Assembly (NCBI GenBank): GCA_027491255.1
Contig: JAIXWM010000155.1
Span: 62,001-126,000, forward strand
Length of the DNA stretch: 64,000 nt
Source: Rubrivivax sp.
Lineage (GTDB): Bacteria > Pseudomonadota > Gammaproteobacteria > Burkholderiales > Burkholderiaceae_C
Direction of reading: 5' to 3'
The notes beneath the pieces were generated by a model. It ran no database searches and was not told where the DNA came from. It saw only the letters and a list, made by a program, of their open reading frames with translations. Every line of letters starts with the position of its first letter. The stretch's first letter is position 1. Positions 1-8,374 of this stretch are shown here, piece by piece. A program made the position numbers and the translations under genes.

Positions 1-984
1 AACATCGCGCGCACCAGCCTGCTTGGCGCCGGTTGGCCCGAAACGATCCCGGGGATGACCGTGGACCGCAAGTGCGGGTCTTCCGAGGCCGCGGTGCACG
101 TCGCCGCCGCCGCGATCGCCTCCGGCTTGGTGGACGTCGCCGTGGCCGGCGGGGCCGAGAACATGACCCGGGTGCCGATGGGCGGCAACCGCGACGTCCA
201 CGGGCAGCCCTTCGGCTGGAAGGTGACGGATCGCTTCGAGCTCACCTCGCAGGGCGAGGCCGCCGAGCGTCTGTGCGACCTCTGGCAGCTCGACCGGCAG
301 GCGTTGGACGACTATGCCCTCGAGAGCCATCAACGCGCCGCGGCAGCCTGTGATGCCGGGTACTTCCTGCGCGAGGTGGTCCCGGTGCCGGTGGCTGCCT
401 GGGCCGAGCGCGGGCTGTCCGAGCCGGGGTCGGATCTTGCGCGCGACGAGACGATCCGCCGCGGGACCAGCCGCGAGCGGCTCGCGACCCTCAAGGCCTC
501 GTTCCGGGCCGAAGGAGGGCGCGTCACGGCCGGCAACGCCTCGCAGATCTCCGACGGCGCTGCAGCCTTGCTGCTGATGCGGGCCGACCGGGCCCGCGAA
601 CTCGGCCTGAAGCCGCGGGCCAGGATCGCCGCGATGACGACGGTGGGCTCCGACCCGGTGCTGATGCTCACCGGGCCGATCGAGGCGACGCGCCGCGTGC
701 TCGGCCGTGCCGGCCTGGCCCCGGACGCGGTCGACCTCTACGAGGTGAACGAGGCCTTCGCCCCCGTGCCCCTGGTGTGGATGCGCGAGCTCGGCATCGA
801 GCGCGAGCGCGTCAATGTCAACGGGGGCGCGATCGCCCTCGGGCACCCGCTGGGCGCCAGCGGGGCACGTCTGATGACGACGCTGCTGCACGAGATGGAG
901 CGGCGCGGCGCCCGGTGGGGCCTGCAAACGATGTGCTGCGCGGGAGGCCTGGGCACTGCCACGCTCCTCGAGCGCATGGACTGA
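1..984 (+). CDS. Acetyl-CoA acyltransferase (thiolase), 5' end cut by window
   Basis: This frame is open from the first base, so the gene starts upstream of the window. It encodes a thiolase that would cleave a 3-ketoacyl-CoA with CoA to release acetyl- or propionyl-CoA. The nucleophilic cysteine lies in DRKCGSS near fragment residue 25. The C-terminal domain has VNEAF, the catalytic histidine in GHPLGASG and the second cysteine in CCAGGLG. All three thiolase active-site elements are therefore present. An in-frame ATG at 55 is internal, because the six residues before it and the Cys loop after it are normal thiolase sequence. It is the first visible gene of a same-strand catabolic run. Substrate chain is not predictable. 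Confidence 0.93.
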   Translation, partial: NIARTSLLGAGWPETIPGMTVDRKCGSSEAAVHVAAAAIASGLVDVAVAGGAENMTRVPMGGNRDVHGQPFGWKVTDRFELTSQGEAAERLCDLWQLDRQALDDYALESHQRAAAACDAGYFLREVVPVPVAAWAERGLSEPGSDLARDETIRRGTSRERLATLKASFRAEGGRVTAGNASQISDGAAALLLMRADRARELGLKPRARIAAMTTVGSDPVLMLTGPIEATRRVLGRAGLAPDAVDLYEVNEAFAPVPLVWMRELGIERERVNVNGGAIALGHPLGASGARLMTTLLHEMERRGARWGLQTMCCAGGLGTATLLERMD

Positions 985-1069
985 AGACCGCCGCGCGGGC
1001 CTGTCACCGCCCGGCGCGTCGAGCGTCGGCCGCAGGGGCGGGCCCAGGGCCACGAAAGGAGACAAGGGT

Positions 1070-2086
1070 ATGGACAAGATCACCCTGGGCCGCAGCGGCC
1101 TGCGATGCAGCGCTCTCGGACTCGGCTCCATGGGCATGTCCGAGTTCTACGGCGAACGTGACGACGAGCAGTCGTTGGGCACCCTGGCGCGCGCCTTCGA
1201 ACTCGGCATCACGCAGTACGACACGGCCAACATCTACGGCCGCGGCCACAACGAGACCTTGCTCTCGCGCTTCATCCGCGACAAGCGCGATCGCATCGTC
1301 CTGTCGAGCAAGTTTGGCATCGTGCGCGATCCGGACGGCCCGAACGGCAGCACCTACGACCGTGCGATCGACAACTCCGAGGCGCACATGCGGGCCTCGT
1401 GCGAGGCGTCGCTGCAGCGGCTGGGCACCGACTACATCGACCTGTACTACGTGCACCGCACCGATCCCGATGTCCCGATCGAGGACACGATCGGCGCCTT
1501 GTCGCGCCTGGTCGAGAGCGGGAAGATCCGGGGCATCGGGCTGTCCGAGGTGAGTGCGGACCAGCTGCGTCGCGCGCACCGCGTCCACCCGATCACGGCG
1601 ATCCAGTCGGAGTATTCACTCTGGACCCGCGAGCCGGAGCGGGATGTGCTGCCCACTTGCCACGAGCTCGGCATCACCTTCGTGGCCTACAGCCCGCTGG
1701 GCCGGGGGTTCCTGACCGGTGCCATCGCCAGCGCGCAGTCCTTGGACCCCACAGACTTCCGACTGACCTCTCCGCGCTTCAAGCAGGAGAATTTCGACAA
1801 GAACCGGCTGCTGCTGGAGCGGCTGGGCACGCTCGCGCGCGAGCGTTCTTGCTCGCTCAGTCAGCTGGTTTTGGCCTGGCTCCTAGGGCGAGATCCGGCG
1901 GTGTTGCCGATACCGGGCACGAAGCGCATACGCTACCTCGAGGAGAACGCCGGCGCGACCCGGGTGCGGCTGAGCGCGGCCGATCGCGCGCTGCTGGAAG
2001 AGTGGCTGCCCATAGGCGCCGCGGCCGGCACGCGCTACGACCCCGGCTTCCAGGGCGCCCCCAAGACACCGAAGGAACACTCATGA
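1070..2086 (+). CDS. Aldo/keto reductase
   Basis: This 338-residue protein is a full-length NAD(P)H-dependent aldo/keto reductase of the Tas/YhdN type. The catalytic tetrad is visible: Asp and Tyr in DTANIYGRG, Lys in SSKFG and His in YYVHRTDP. The C-terminal half carries IQSEYSLWTRE and IPGTKRIRYLEEN, which form the cofactor pocket in the family. A GAAAGGAG ribosome site sits just before the ATG. Its stop codon overlaps the start of the next acyl-CoA dehydrogenase (ATGA), so the two are translationally coupled. In this context it may reduce a carbonyl intermediate of the pathway; the substrate is unknown. Confidence 0.92.
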   Translation: MDKITLGRSGLRCSALGLGSMGMSEFYGERDDEQSLGTLARAFELGITQYDTANIYGRGHNETLLSRFIRDKRDRIVLSSKFGIVRDPDGPNGSTYDRAIDNSEAHMRASCEASLQRLGTDYIDLYYVHRTDPDVPIEDTIGALSRLVESGKIRGIGLSEVSADQLRRAHRVHPITAIQSEYSLWTREPERDVLPTCHELGITFVAYSPLGRGFLTGAIASAQSLDPTDFRLTSPRFKQENFDKNRLLLERLGTLARERSCSLSQLVLAWLLGRDPAVLPIPGTKRIRYLEENAGATRVRLSAADRALLEEWLPIGAAAGTRYDPGFQGAPKTPKEHS

Positions 2087-3288
2087 GCACCGGTCCTCAA
2101 GTCAGCGTCGCCCCGAGCTCGGCCGCTTCCTGGTCTCTCTGGCCCTGGCCCTTTTTCGAGGAACGCCATCACACCCTGGCGGCCCGGGTGGACGAGTGGA
2201 GCCGCGCGCGCGCTCACCATGGCGCGACGTCGATGACGGACGAATGCCGTGCCATGGTGCGCTCGATGGGGGAGGCCGGCCTGCTGGACCATGTCGTGCC
2301 GCGCCTGGACGAGCCTTTCGACGTGCGCTCGGTGTGCCTGATCCGCGAGGGTCTGACCTTCCACCACGCCCTGGCGGATGCCGTGTTCGCGATGCAGGGC
2401 ATCGGGACCCTGGCCATCCGCCGCTTCGGCAGCGCGCAGCTGCAGGCACGTTACCTGGAGCCCTGCCGCCGCGGCGACCGGATCGCTGCCTTCGCATTGA
2501 CCGAGCCTGAGACCGGGTCGGATGTCGCGTCCATGAGCACGGCCGCCACGAAGGACGGTGAGTACTACGTCATCAACGGTGCCAAGACGCTGATTTCGAA
2601 CGCGGGGTTTGCCGACCACTACCTGCTCGTCGCGCGCACCGGTGAGGCGCCCGGCGCCAAGGGCCTGTCGATGTTCCTCATCGACGCCGACACGCCCGGC
2701 CTGGAAGTCGGCCAGCCGATCGACTTCATCGCGCCCCATCCTGCAGCCAGCCTGAGGCTCAGGCAGTGCAGGGTGCACCAGTCGCAGATGGTGGGTGAAC
2801 CCGGCCAGGGCTTCAAGGCTGCAATGGCGGCCTTCGATGTGTTCCGTCCGTCGGTGGGTGCCGCCGCGGTCGGTCTGGCCCGACGCGCCATGGATGAGAC
2901 CTTGCGTCATGCCAGCCGCCGTCGGCTCTTCGGCAAGGCGATGGCATTGCTGGACGGCGTGCAGATGAACCTGGCCGACATGGCCACGGATCTCGAGGGC
3001 GCCGCGCTTCTTGTCTACCGCGCGGCATGGTCGCACGACGTGCCCGGCAGGTCGACTCCTTACGAGGCCTCGATGGCCAAGCTGGCCGGCAGCGAGGCCG
3101 CTGGCCGCATCGTCGACCGCGCGGTGCAACTCCTGGGGGGGCTGGGCGTGACCCAGGGTCAGCTCGTCGAGCAGCTGTACCGGGAGGCCAGGCCGATGCG
3201 GATCTACGAAGGTTCCTCGGAAGTCCAGAAGCTCGTGATCGCCCGCGACCTGCTCAAGCGCGGCGGCTGGCTGGGCGGCAACGCCTGA
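2083..3288 (+). CDS. Acyl-CoA dehydrogenase
   Basis: This 401-residue FAD enzyme introduces an alpha-beta double bond into an acyl-CoA and passes electrons to ETF. The central FAD/substrate segment FALTEPETGSD and the C-terminal RIYEGSSEVQKLVIARD are typical; the Glu of YEGS is the usual catalytic base. I chose the ATG that overlaps the stop of the aldo/keto reductase gene. The frame is open further upstream, but that part lies inside the reductase gene. Length is normal for the family. The gene is followed with a one-base overlap by the Ltp2-like gene, so both probably work in one beta-oxidation-like sequence. Confidence 0.93.
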   Translation: MSTGPQVSVAPSSAASWSLWPWPFFEERHHTLAARVDEWSRARAHHGATSMTDECRAMVRSMGEAGLLDHVVPRLDEPFDVRSVCLIREGLTFHHALADAVFAMQGIGTLAIRRFGSAQLQARYLEPCRRGDRIAAFALTEPETGSDVASMSTAATKDGEYYVINGAKTLISNAGFADHYLLVARTGEAPGAKGLSMFLIDADTPGLEVGQPIDFIAPHPAASLRLRQCRVHQSQMVGEPGQGFKAAMAAFDVFRPSVGAAAVGLARRAMDETLRHASRRRLFGKAMALLDGVQMNLADMATDLEGAALLVYRAAWSHDVPGRSTPYEASMAKLAGSEAAGRIVDRAVQLLGGLGVTQGQLVEQLYREARPMRIYEGSSEVQKLVIARDLLKRGGWLGGNA

Positions 3289-4448
3289 TGGGATCGAGGA
3301 CGGCCGTCGTCGGTCTGGGCTGCACGCCCTACTACCGGCGTGGCCGGTCGCAGCCCCGCACGCTGGAAGAGCTGGTCGGGCAGGCCGTGCTCGCGGCCTG
3401 TGCCGATGCCGGCTTGCCTGCCCGCAGCATCGATGGCTTCTCCTATTTCGCTGGCGGCTTCGACACCGGTCTGTTGTGCGAGATGCTGGGGATCGAGGAA
3501 ATCCGCTTCTCGGCCGGGCTCACGGGCACCGGCGGCGGCTCGGCGGGGTCGGTTGGCCTGGCCGCGATGGCAGTGGCCAGTGGCCAGGCCGATACCGTGG
3601 TGTGTGTGGGCGCCAATCAGCAGGGAGCGCAGCGCTTCGGCTCGATCACCGCCTCGTACGCCCCTTCGCCCGAGAACGCCTTCTTCGCCGCGGCCGGGCT
3701 CGTCGGCCCCGGGCACCTGTTCGCGCTGCTGGCTCGCCGCCACATGCACTTGTACGGGACCACGCGAGAGGATTTCGCGGCCGTCGCTCTGGCGATGCGC
3801 GAGCATGCGCTCGGGCATCCCGACGCGACGATGCGCAAGCCATTGACGATGGCGGACTACATGGCCGCGCCGATGCTGGCGGACCCGCACTGCCTGTACG
3901 ACTTCTGCCTCGAGAACGATGGCGCCGTGGCGGTGGTCGTGACCTCCCTGGAGCGCGCGCGCGACCTGCGCCAGCGCCCGGTGCCTGTCCTGGCGAGCTG
4001 TCATGGCGGCGCCGGTGACTGGGGGCGCTCGATCTACTGGATGAACATGCCCGACGAAGTCTTCGCTTCCTCGGGTCACGCGAGCGTCGCGCGCCAGCTG
4101 TACCGGCAGGCTGGTCTGAGCCCGCAGGACATCGACACCGCCCAGATCTACGATCACTTCACCTCGCAGGTGATCATGCAGCTGGAGGATTACGGCTTCT
4201 GCGCGCGCGGGGAGGGGGGCGCCTTCGTGCGCAGCGGCGCGATCCGCCTGGACGGTGGCAGCCTGCCCGTCAACACCGATGGCGGGCAGCTGTCCGGCGG
4301 CTATGTCTGGGGCATGACGCATGTGCGGGAGGCGGTCGAGCAGATGCGCGGCACGGCGGCCAACCAGGTTGCCGGAGCCCAGACCGTGCTCGTGACGGGC
4401 GGGCCCTCGGTGCTGCCGGTCAGTGGTCTCATCCTGGGTCGGGACTGA
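3288..4448 (+). CDS. Thiolase-fold protein without catalytic Cys (Ltp2/SCP-x-like, probable aldolase)
   Basis: The 386-residue product has the thiolase fold of the SCP-x/lipid-transfer-protein class. Where true thiolases have the nucleophilic cysteine, this protein has GLTGTGGGSAGS (about residues 77-88). Where they have GHP it reads LSGGYVWGMTH. Both catalytic elements of thiolysis are thus missing. This pattern, plus a DUF35 gene directly downstream, is that of Ltp2-type retro-aldolases, which split beta-hydroxy-acyl-CoA side chains in steroid catabolism. I infer an aldolase role by that comparison. The start ATG overlaps the previous stop by one base. A longer upstream frame is not needed, as the fold begins at RTAVVGLG. 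Confidence 0.85.
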   Translation: MGSRTAVVGLGCTPYYRRGRSQPRTLEELVGQAVLAACADAGLPARSIDGFSYFAGGFDTGLLCEMLGIEEIRFSAGLTGTGGGSAGSVGLAAMAVASGQADTVVCVGANQQGAQRFGSITASYAPSPENAFFAAAGLVGPGHLFALLARRHMHLYGTTREDFAAVALAMREHALGHPDATMRKPLTMADYMAAPMLADPHCLYDFCLENDGAVAVVVTSLERARDLRQRPVPVLASCHGGAGDWGRSIYWMNMPDEVFASSGHASVARQLYRQAGLSPQDIDTAQIYDHFTSQVIMQLEDYGFCARGEGGAFVRSGAIRLDGGSLPVNTDGGQLSGGYVWGMTHVREAVEQMRGTAANQVAGAQTVLVTGGPSVLPVSGLILGRD

Positions 4449-4454
4449 ACACGC

Positions 4455-4883
4455 ATGCCCATCGCACAGCCGCCGCCGTACCAGTTCTTCACGCTGGCCA
4501 CCAACATCTGGACCGCTCCCTACTGGGAGGCTGCGTCCCGGGGGGAATGGGTCGCCGCCCGCTGCGCCGCCTGCGACCACCCGCGCATGCCTCCCACACC
4601 CTTTTGCCCACGTTGCCACCACCAGGGCATTCGCTGGGTTCGGTTGAGCGGCCTGGCCACCGTCTACAGCTACACGGTGGTGGAGCGCGCCATCATGCCG
4701 GGCATGGAGGCGCACCTGCCCTATGTCCCGGCGGTCATCGAGCCCGACGACCTTCCCGGCGTGCGCCTGGTGAGCAACCTCGTCGGCATGGAGCTGTCGG
4801 ACCTGCGGGTAGGGCTGCCCGTGCGCCTGACCTGGCATCACACCGACGCAGGCGTCGGCCTGACCCAGTTTCGCTTGCGCTGA
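4455..4883 (+). CDS. DUF35 zinc-ribbon/OB-fold protein, partner of the Ltp2-like enzyme
   Basis: The 142-residue protein has a rubredoxin-like zinc ribbon with Cys37, Cys40, Cys51 and Cys54 (CAAC...CPRC), followed by an OB-fold segment from about residue 58 to the end. This is the DUF35 architecture. Such proteins bind thiolase-fold partners and position acyl-CoA substrates; in steroid degraders the ChsH2 DUF35 domain pairs with Ltp2. It lies six bases after the Ltp2-like gene, so the two are almost certainly co-expressed and likely form a complex. It has no catalytic motif of its own. The last 50 residues are less certain in alignment. Confidence 0.88.
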   Translation: MPIAQPPPYQFFTLATNIWTAPYWEAASRGEWVAARCAACDHPRMPPTPFCPRCHHQGIRWVRLSGLATVYSYTVVERAIMPGMEAHLPYVPAVIEPDDLPGVRLVSNLVGMELSDLRVGLPVRLTWHHTDAGVGLTQFRLR

Positions 4884-4919
4884 GCCTGCGCGCCCGGGGG
4901 GCCTGCACCCGCGTGTGGG

Positions 4920-5894
4920 CTACAGGCCGATCACCACATCGGCCACGCTGCGCGGATCGCCGAGCACCTGTGCGCCGATGGCCGCATGCCAATGCCCCTC
5001 AGTGCCGTGATCCATGCGCCACTCGTTGGCACGGCGCGTGTACAGGCCCAACGCGTATTCTTCCGTCATCCCGATGGCGCCATGCAGCGCATGGGCCGCC
5101 GCGCACACCAGGGCCGAGGCTTCGCTCGTGCGGGCCTTGGCGATTGCGGACGCGAGCCAGGATGGACCTGACTGCGTGCCGCCGAAGGCCAGCTCCGCCG
5201 CCATCGACGCCGCGAGCACGTGCTCGGCCATGACGCTGAGCTGGTGCTGCACCGCCTGAAACTGCGCGATGCTCTTGCCGAACTGGCGGCGCTGGCTGCA
5301 ATGCGCAAGGCACATGTCCAGCACGACGTCGAGCGCGCCGGCGATCTGCGCTGCCGTGGATGCTGCAATCCAGGCTTCAAGTGCCTTGCCGCCGTGATCC
5401 TGCCGCCAGGCGGCGGCATCCCCGCCCCAGACGCAGCGCAGCGCGAGCCCGCGTCTGTCGCCCACAGGCACACCGACCAAGGCCTGCGAGCGCGCCACCA
5501 ACAGCAACTGGTCCCCGGCCACGATCAGCACATGGTCGGCCACAGCGCCGAAAGGTACCCGAGGGCAGTTGATGCGACCGTCGTCTCCAAGACGACCCAA
5601 GGCGACTGTGACGGGCCCGATGGGGCGCACGCCCCGGGGCAGAGTGCGGCGGGCGATCCAGCTTGCTGCAAGGGGCAGGGGGACGGCCTGTCGGCCGAGC
5701 AGGCGAAGGAGTGCGCAAACCTGCGGCAGTTCAAGCCCGGGGCCCTGTTCGTCTTCGGAAAGCAGCAGGTCCAGGAATCCCGCCTCCTCGACGCCCCGCC
5801 AGGCGTCGGTGGCAGGCGCTCCGGCCTCGATGTCACGAACCGCTGCTTCTGGAAGCAGGTCGCTCAGCAACCGCTGAAGGGACTCGACGTACAT
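4920..5894 (-). CDS. Acyl-CoA dehydrogenase, short subunit type
   Basis: At 324 residues this is shorter than ordinary acyl-CoA dehydrogenases. The N-terminal helical domain and middle beta domain are abbreviated, while the C-terminal helices are clear (QRRQFGKSIAQFQAVQH, LHGAIGMTEEY). Such proteins often act as one half of an alpha/beta heteromeric dehydrogenase, as FadE28 does with FadE29 in mycobacteria. I chose the ATG that gives MYVESLQRL because it follows CGGAGC and begins ten bases after the stop of the upstream dehydrogenase gene; a longer start would overlap that gene. It is probably the partner of that upstream gene product. Confidence 0.88.
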   Translation of the reverse strand: MYVESLQRLLSDLLPEAAVRDIEAGAPATDAWRGVEEAGFLDLLLSEDEQGPGLELPQVCALLRLLGRQAVPLPLAASWIARRTLPRGVRPIGPVTVALGRLGDDGRINCPRVPFGAVADHVLIVAGDQLLLVARSQALVGVPVGDRRGLALRCVWGGDAAAWRQDHGGKALEAWIAASTAAQIAGALDVVLDMCLAHCSQRRQFGKSIAQFQAVQHQLSVMAEHVLAASMAAELAFGGTQSGPSWLASAIAKARTSEASALVCAAAHALHGAIGMTEEYALGLYTRRANEWRMDHGTEGHWHAAIGAQVLGDPRSVADVVIGL

Positions 5895-5904
5895 GAATGC
5901 TCCG

Positions 5905-7053
5905 TCAACGAAGGCCCAGCCCGCGGGCAATCATGCTGCGCAGGATCTCGCGCGTACCGCCCCGCAGCGAAAAACTCGGGGCCATCTGCTGCACATAGGC
6001 AAGCACGCGCAGCAGCGCGTCGTCGCCGGCATCGGCGTCCAGACTCTCCGAGATCCAGGCAGGCACGGCCTGCTCGAACGCGGTGCCGAGGTCCTTGACC
6101 AGCGCAGCCTCGACCACCGGGCTGCCCCCTTTGGCGATCTGTGCCGTCACTGCCAGTGACATGGCTCGCAAGGTGGCCAGGTGGCTGACCATGCGGCCCA
6201 GCGTACGGGTGTCGGCAAGGTTGCGCGCCTGGCGTTTCAGGCCCTGCGCCCAGGTCTCCAGCAGCACCATGCTCGAATAGATGCGCTCAGGGCCGCTGCG
6301 CTCCAGCGCGAGCTCGGCGGTGACCTGCTCCCAGCCCTGACCCTCCTGGCCCACCAGGGCCTCGGGGCCCAGCCGGACCTGGTCGAAGAACACTTCCGAA
6401 AAGTGGGCGTCTCCGGCCAGATCGCGGATCGGACGTATCGTCACCCCGGGAAGCCTCAGGTCGACGATGACCTGCGACAGGTTGTGGTGGCGGTCGGCGG
6501 CGTCACCTGAGGTTCGCACCAGGGCGATCATGTAGTCGCAGTGCGGGGCGTTGGTGGTCCACAGCTTCTGGCCCTGAAGCAACCAGCCATCTGCGGTGCG
6601 GGTTGCACGTGTCGTGACGGCCGCCAGGTCGGACCCGGCGCCGGGCTCGCTCATTCCAATACAGAAGAAGGCCTCGCCCCGACAGATCCCCGGCAGGAAG
6701 AAAGCCTTCTGCTGCGGGGTGCCGTAGCGCATCAGCAGCGGGCCGCTCTGACGATCGGCGATCCAGTGCGCCGACACCGGGGCACCCGCGCAGAGCAACT
6801 CCTCGACCAGGACGTAGCGGGAGAACACGTCCATCTCTGCGCCGCCGTAGGCCTGCGGAAGGGTGACGCCGACCCAACCTCGCCGCGCCAGACTGCGACT
6901 GAATTCGATGTCCGATCCCAGCCAGGACCTCGCGCGGACTTCCGGGGGAAGGGCGGGCATCGTGGTGTGCAGGAAGGCGCGCACCTGCGCACGCAGGCTC
7001 TCGGCGTGCGCCGGCATGTGGCCAGGCTGCAGCTGGCGCAACAGATCGGTCAA
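5905..7053 (-). CDS. Acyl-CoA dehydrogenase, full-length subunit
   Basis: The product is about 382 residues with the usual three-domain layout: N-terminal helices, the FAD region FCIGMSEPGAGSDLA, the beta domain with WTTNAPHCDYM, and C-terminal FSLRGGTREILRSMIARGLG. I chose a TTG start because AAGGAG stands five bases before it. An upstream ATG at 7143 would add 30 residues unlike the family. The shorter dehydrogenase gene follows ten bases downstream, so the pair forms a two-gene operon. It is read from the divergent promoter region at 7174-7201. The acyl-CoA substrate is not deducible; a branched or ring-bearing acyl chain is plausible from the cluster. Confidence 0.9.
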   Translation of the reverse strand: MTDLLRQLQPGHMPAHAESLRAQVRAFLHTTMPALPPEVRARSWLGSDIEFSRSLARRGWVGVTLPQAYGGAEMDVFSRYVLVEELLCAGAPVSAHWIADRQSGPLLMRYGTPQQKAFFLPGICRGEAFFCIGMSEPGAGSDLAAVTTRATRTADGWLLQGQKLWTTNAPHCDYMIALVRTSGDAADRHHNLSQVIVDLRLPGVTIRPIRDLAGDAHFSEVFFDQVRLGPEALVGQEGQGWEQVTAELALERSGPERIYSSMVLLETWAQGLKRQARNLADTRTLGRMVSHLATLRAMSLAVTAQIAKGGSPVVEAALVKDLGTAFEQAVPAWISESLDADAGDDALLRVLAYVQQMAPSFSLRGGTREILRSMIARGLGLR

Positions 7054-7173
7054 GCAAGCTCCTTGGCCAACATGCGACCCTCGGCCCGCAAGCTCGGGCC
7101 ACCAGGCATGTCGGCACGATCGTGGTGGGGCCATGCAAAGCATGCCATGCTGAGCACTGGGCCATCGTCAAAA

Positions 7174-7201
7174 TTATACGGAAAACTACCTAAGCGTATA
7201 A
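7174..7201. promoter_or_regulatory. Palindromic operator TTATACG-N14-CGTATAA in divergent promoter region
   Basis: Seven-base arms TTATACG (7174-7180) and CGTATAA (7195-7201) form a perfect inverted repeat. It sits between the dehydrogenase operon, read leftward, and the ABC transporter operon, read rightward. On the minus strand the left arm contains a TATAAT-like -10 (7173-7178); on the plus strand the right arm contains TATAAG. A bound regulator would cover both promoters. The core TATAC-N16-GTATA recurs with identical spacing at 13888-13913. No other feature explains it. Confidence 0.62.
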
Positions 7202-7284
7202 GCCAAGGCAGGCTCCAGAATGACGAAGTGCTCAGGCTCAGCTTCACGACCTCTTGATCAACCCCTGTCAAAGGAGACCCAGAC

Positions 7285-8352
7285 ATGAACTCCAGTCGCT
7301 CCATGGCTCGTCTTTCCCGCCGCCGCGCGCTCGTCGGTGCCGGCATGCTGTCGCTTTCGGCGTGCGTGTCAGCCCCGGTGTTCGCTCAGCCCAACTCCCG
7401 CAACGTCCCGGCCGCCGAATGGACGCGTATCCTGGACGCGGCGCGTCGCGAGGGCAAGGTGGTGGTCTACGCGACCATGGCGCCGGCGGTGCATGACCGC
7501 ATCGCCGCGGCGTTCAACGCCGCGTACCCCGGGATCAAGATGGAGGTCGTGCGCATCGTCGGCACGGCGATGACGATCAAGTTCGAGCAGGAGCGCCAGA
7601 ACCCGAGCGTGGCCGGAGGCGACGCCATGATCACCGCCGACGTCCGCTGGGCGATGGACGCCGGGCGCAAGGGCTACCTGAGGACGCCGGTCGGGCCGAG
7701 CGCAGCCGCCTGGCCTGAGGCGTGGATGAAGAACGGCCAGATCGTGTTCCTCGGGGTCAACCCCTGGGTCATGAACTACAACACGAACCTTGTCAAGACG
7801 CCGATCAACAGCTACCAGGATCTGCTGCGCCCCGAGCTTTCGGGCAAGCTCGCCTCGACGTCGCTGGTCGCGGAGGTGGTGACGATCTGGTACAAGTGGC
7901 TGGACGACACCTACCCGGGCTTCCTTGAGCGTCTTGCTGCCCAGAACGTCAAGATGTATCCGGCGTCGGTGGCGGCGGCGAACTCCACCGCCTCGGGTGA
8001 GGTGTGGGCCAACGCCTTCTCCGTCATCCCGATCGATGCTGCGCTGCACGCCCAGAAGGCCCCGATCCGCACCGTGATCCCGAACCCGGCCTATGGCTTC
8101 AGCTACGGCGGTGCCGTGGTCAGCTGGGCCAAGAACCCGAACGCCGCGCTCGTGGCGATGGATTTCCTGATGTCGCCGAAGGGCCAGCAGGCGATCGTCG
8201 GCAACGAAGAGTCCGCCAGCCCCTTGCCCAACATCCCGGGCTCGCTCGACATGCGCAAGTACAACATGCAGGTGCTGGACTGGGACAAGGCGACGCCGGA
8301 GTCGATCAAGGCCTTCGAGGCCAAGTGGAACCGCCTCTTCGGCGCCCGTTGA
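7285..8352 (+). CDS. ABC transporter periplasmic substrate-binding protein (ferric/organic-solute type)
   Basis: This 355-residue protein is an extracellular solute-binding protein of the class that includes ferric, putrescine and phosphonate binders. The N-terminus is an export signal: SRRRALVGAG is a twin-arginine-like motif, LSAC could be a lipobox and VFAQ a signal peptidase I site. The mature part has PWVMNYNTNLVK and SYGGAVVSWAKNPNAALVAMDF. I see no paired tyrosines near the C-terminus as in true Fe(III) binders, so an organic ligand is more likely. An AAAGGAG ribosome site precedes the ATG. Permease and ATPase genes follow at once, making a complete importer that presumably feeds the catabolic cluster. 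Confidence 0.9.
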   Translation: MNSSRSMARLSRRRALVGAGMLSLSACVSAPVFAQPNSRNVPAAEWTRILDAARREGKVVVYATMAPAVHDRIAAAFNAAYPGIKMEVVRIVGTAMTIKFEQERQNPSVAGGDAMITADVRWAMDAGRKGYLRTPVGPSAAAWPEAWMKNGQIVFLGVNPWVMNYNTNLVKTPINSYQDLLRPELSGKLASTSLVAEVVTIWYKWLDDTYPGFLERLAAQNVKMYPASVAAANSTASGEVWANAFSVIPIDAALHAQKAPIRTVIPNPAYGFSYGGAVVSWAKNPNAALVAMDFLMSPKGQQAIVGNEESASPLPNIPGSLDMRKYNMQVLDWDKATPESIKAFEAKWNRLFGAR

Positions 8353-8374
8353 GCCTCGCGAGCACCGCCGCCCC

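Noticed and set aside
3204..4841. 545-codon open frame opposite the Ltp2-like gene
   Set aside because: Antisense shadow; the plus-strand product has clear family motifs.
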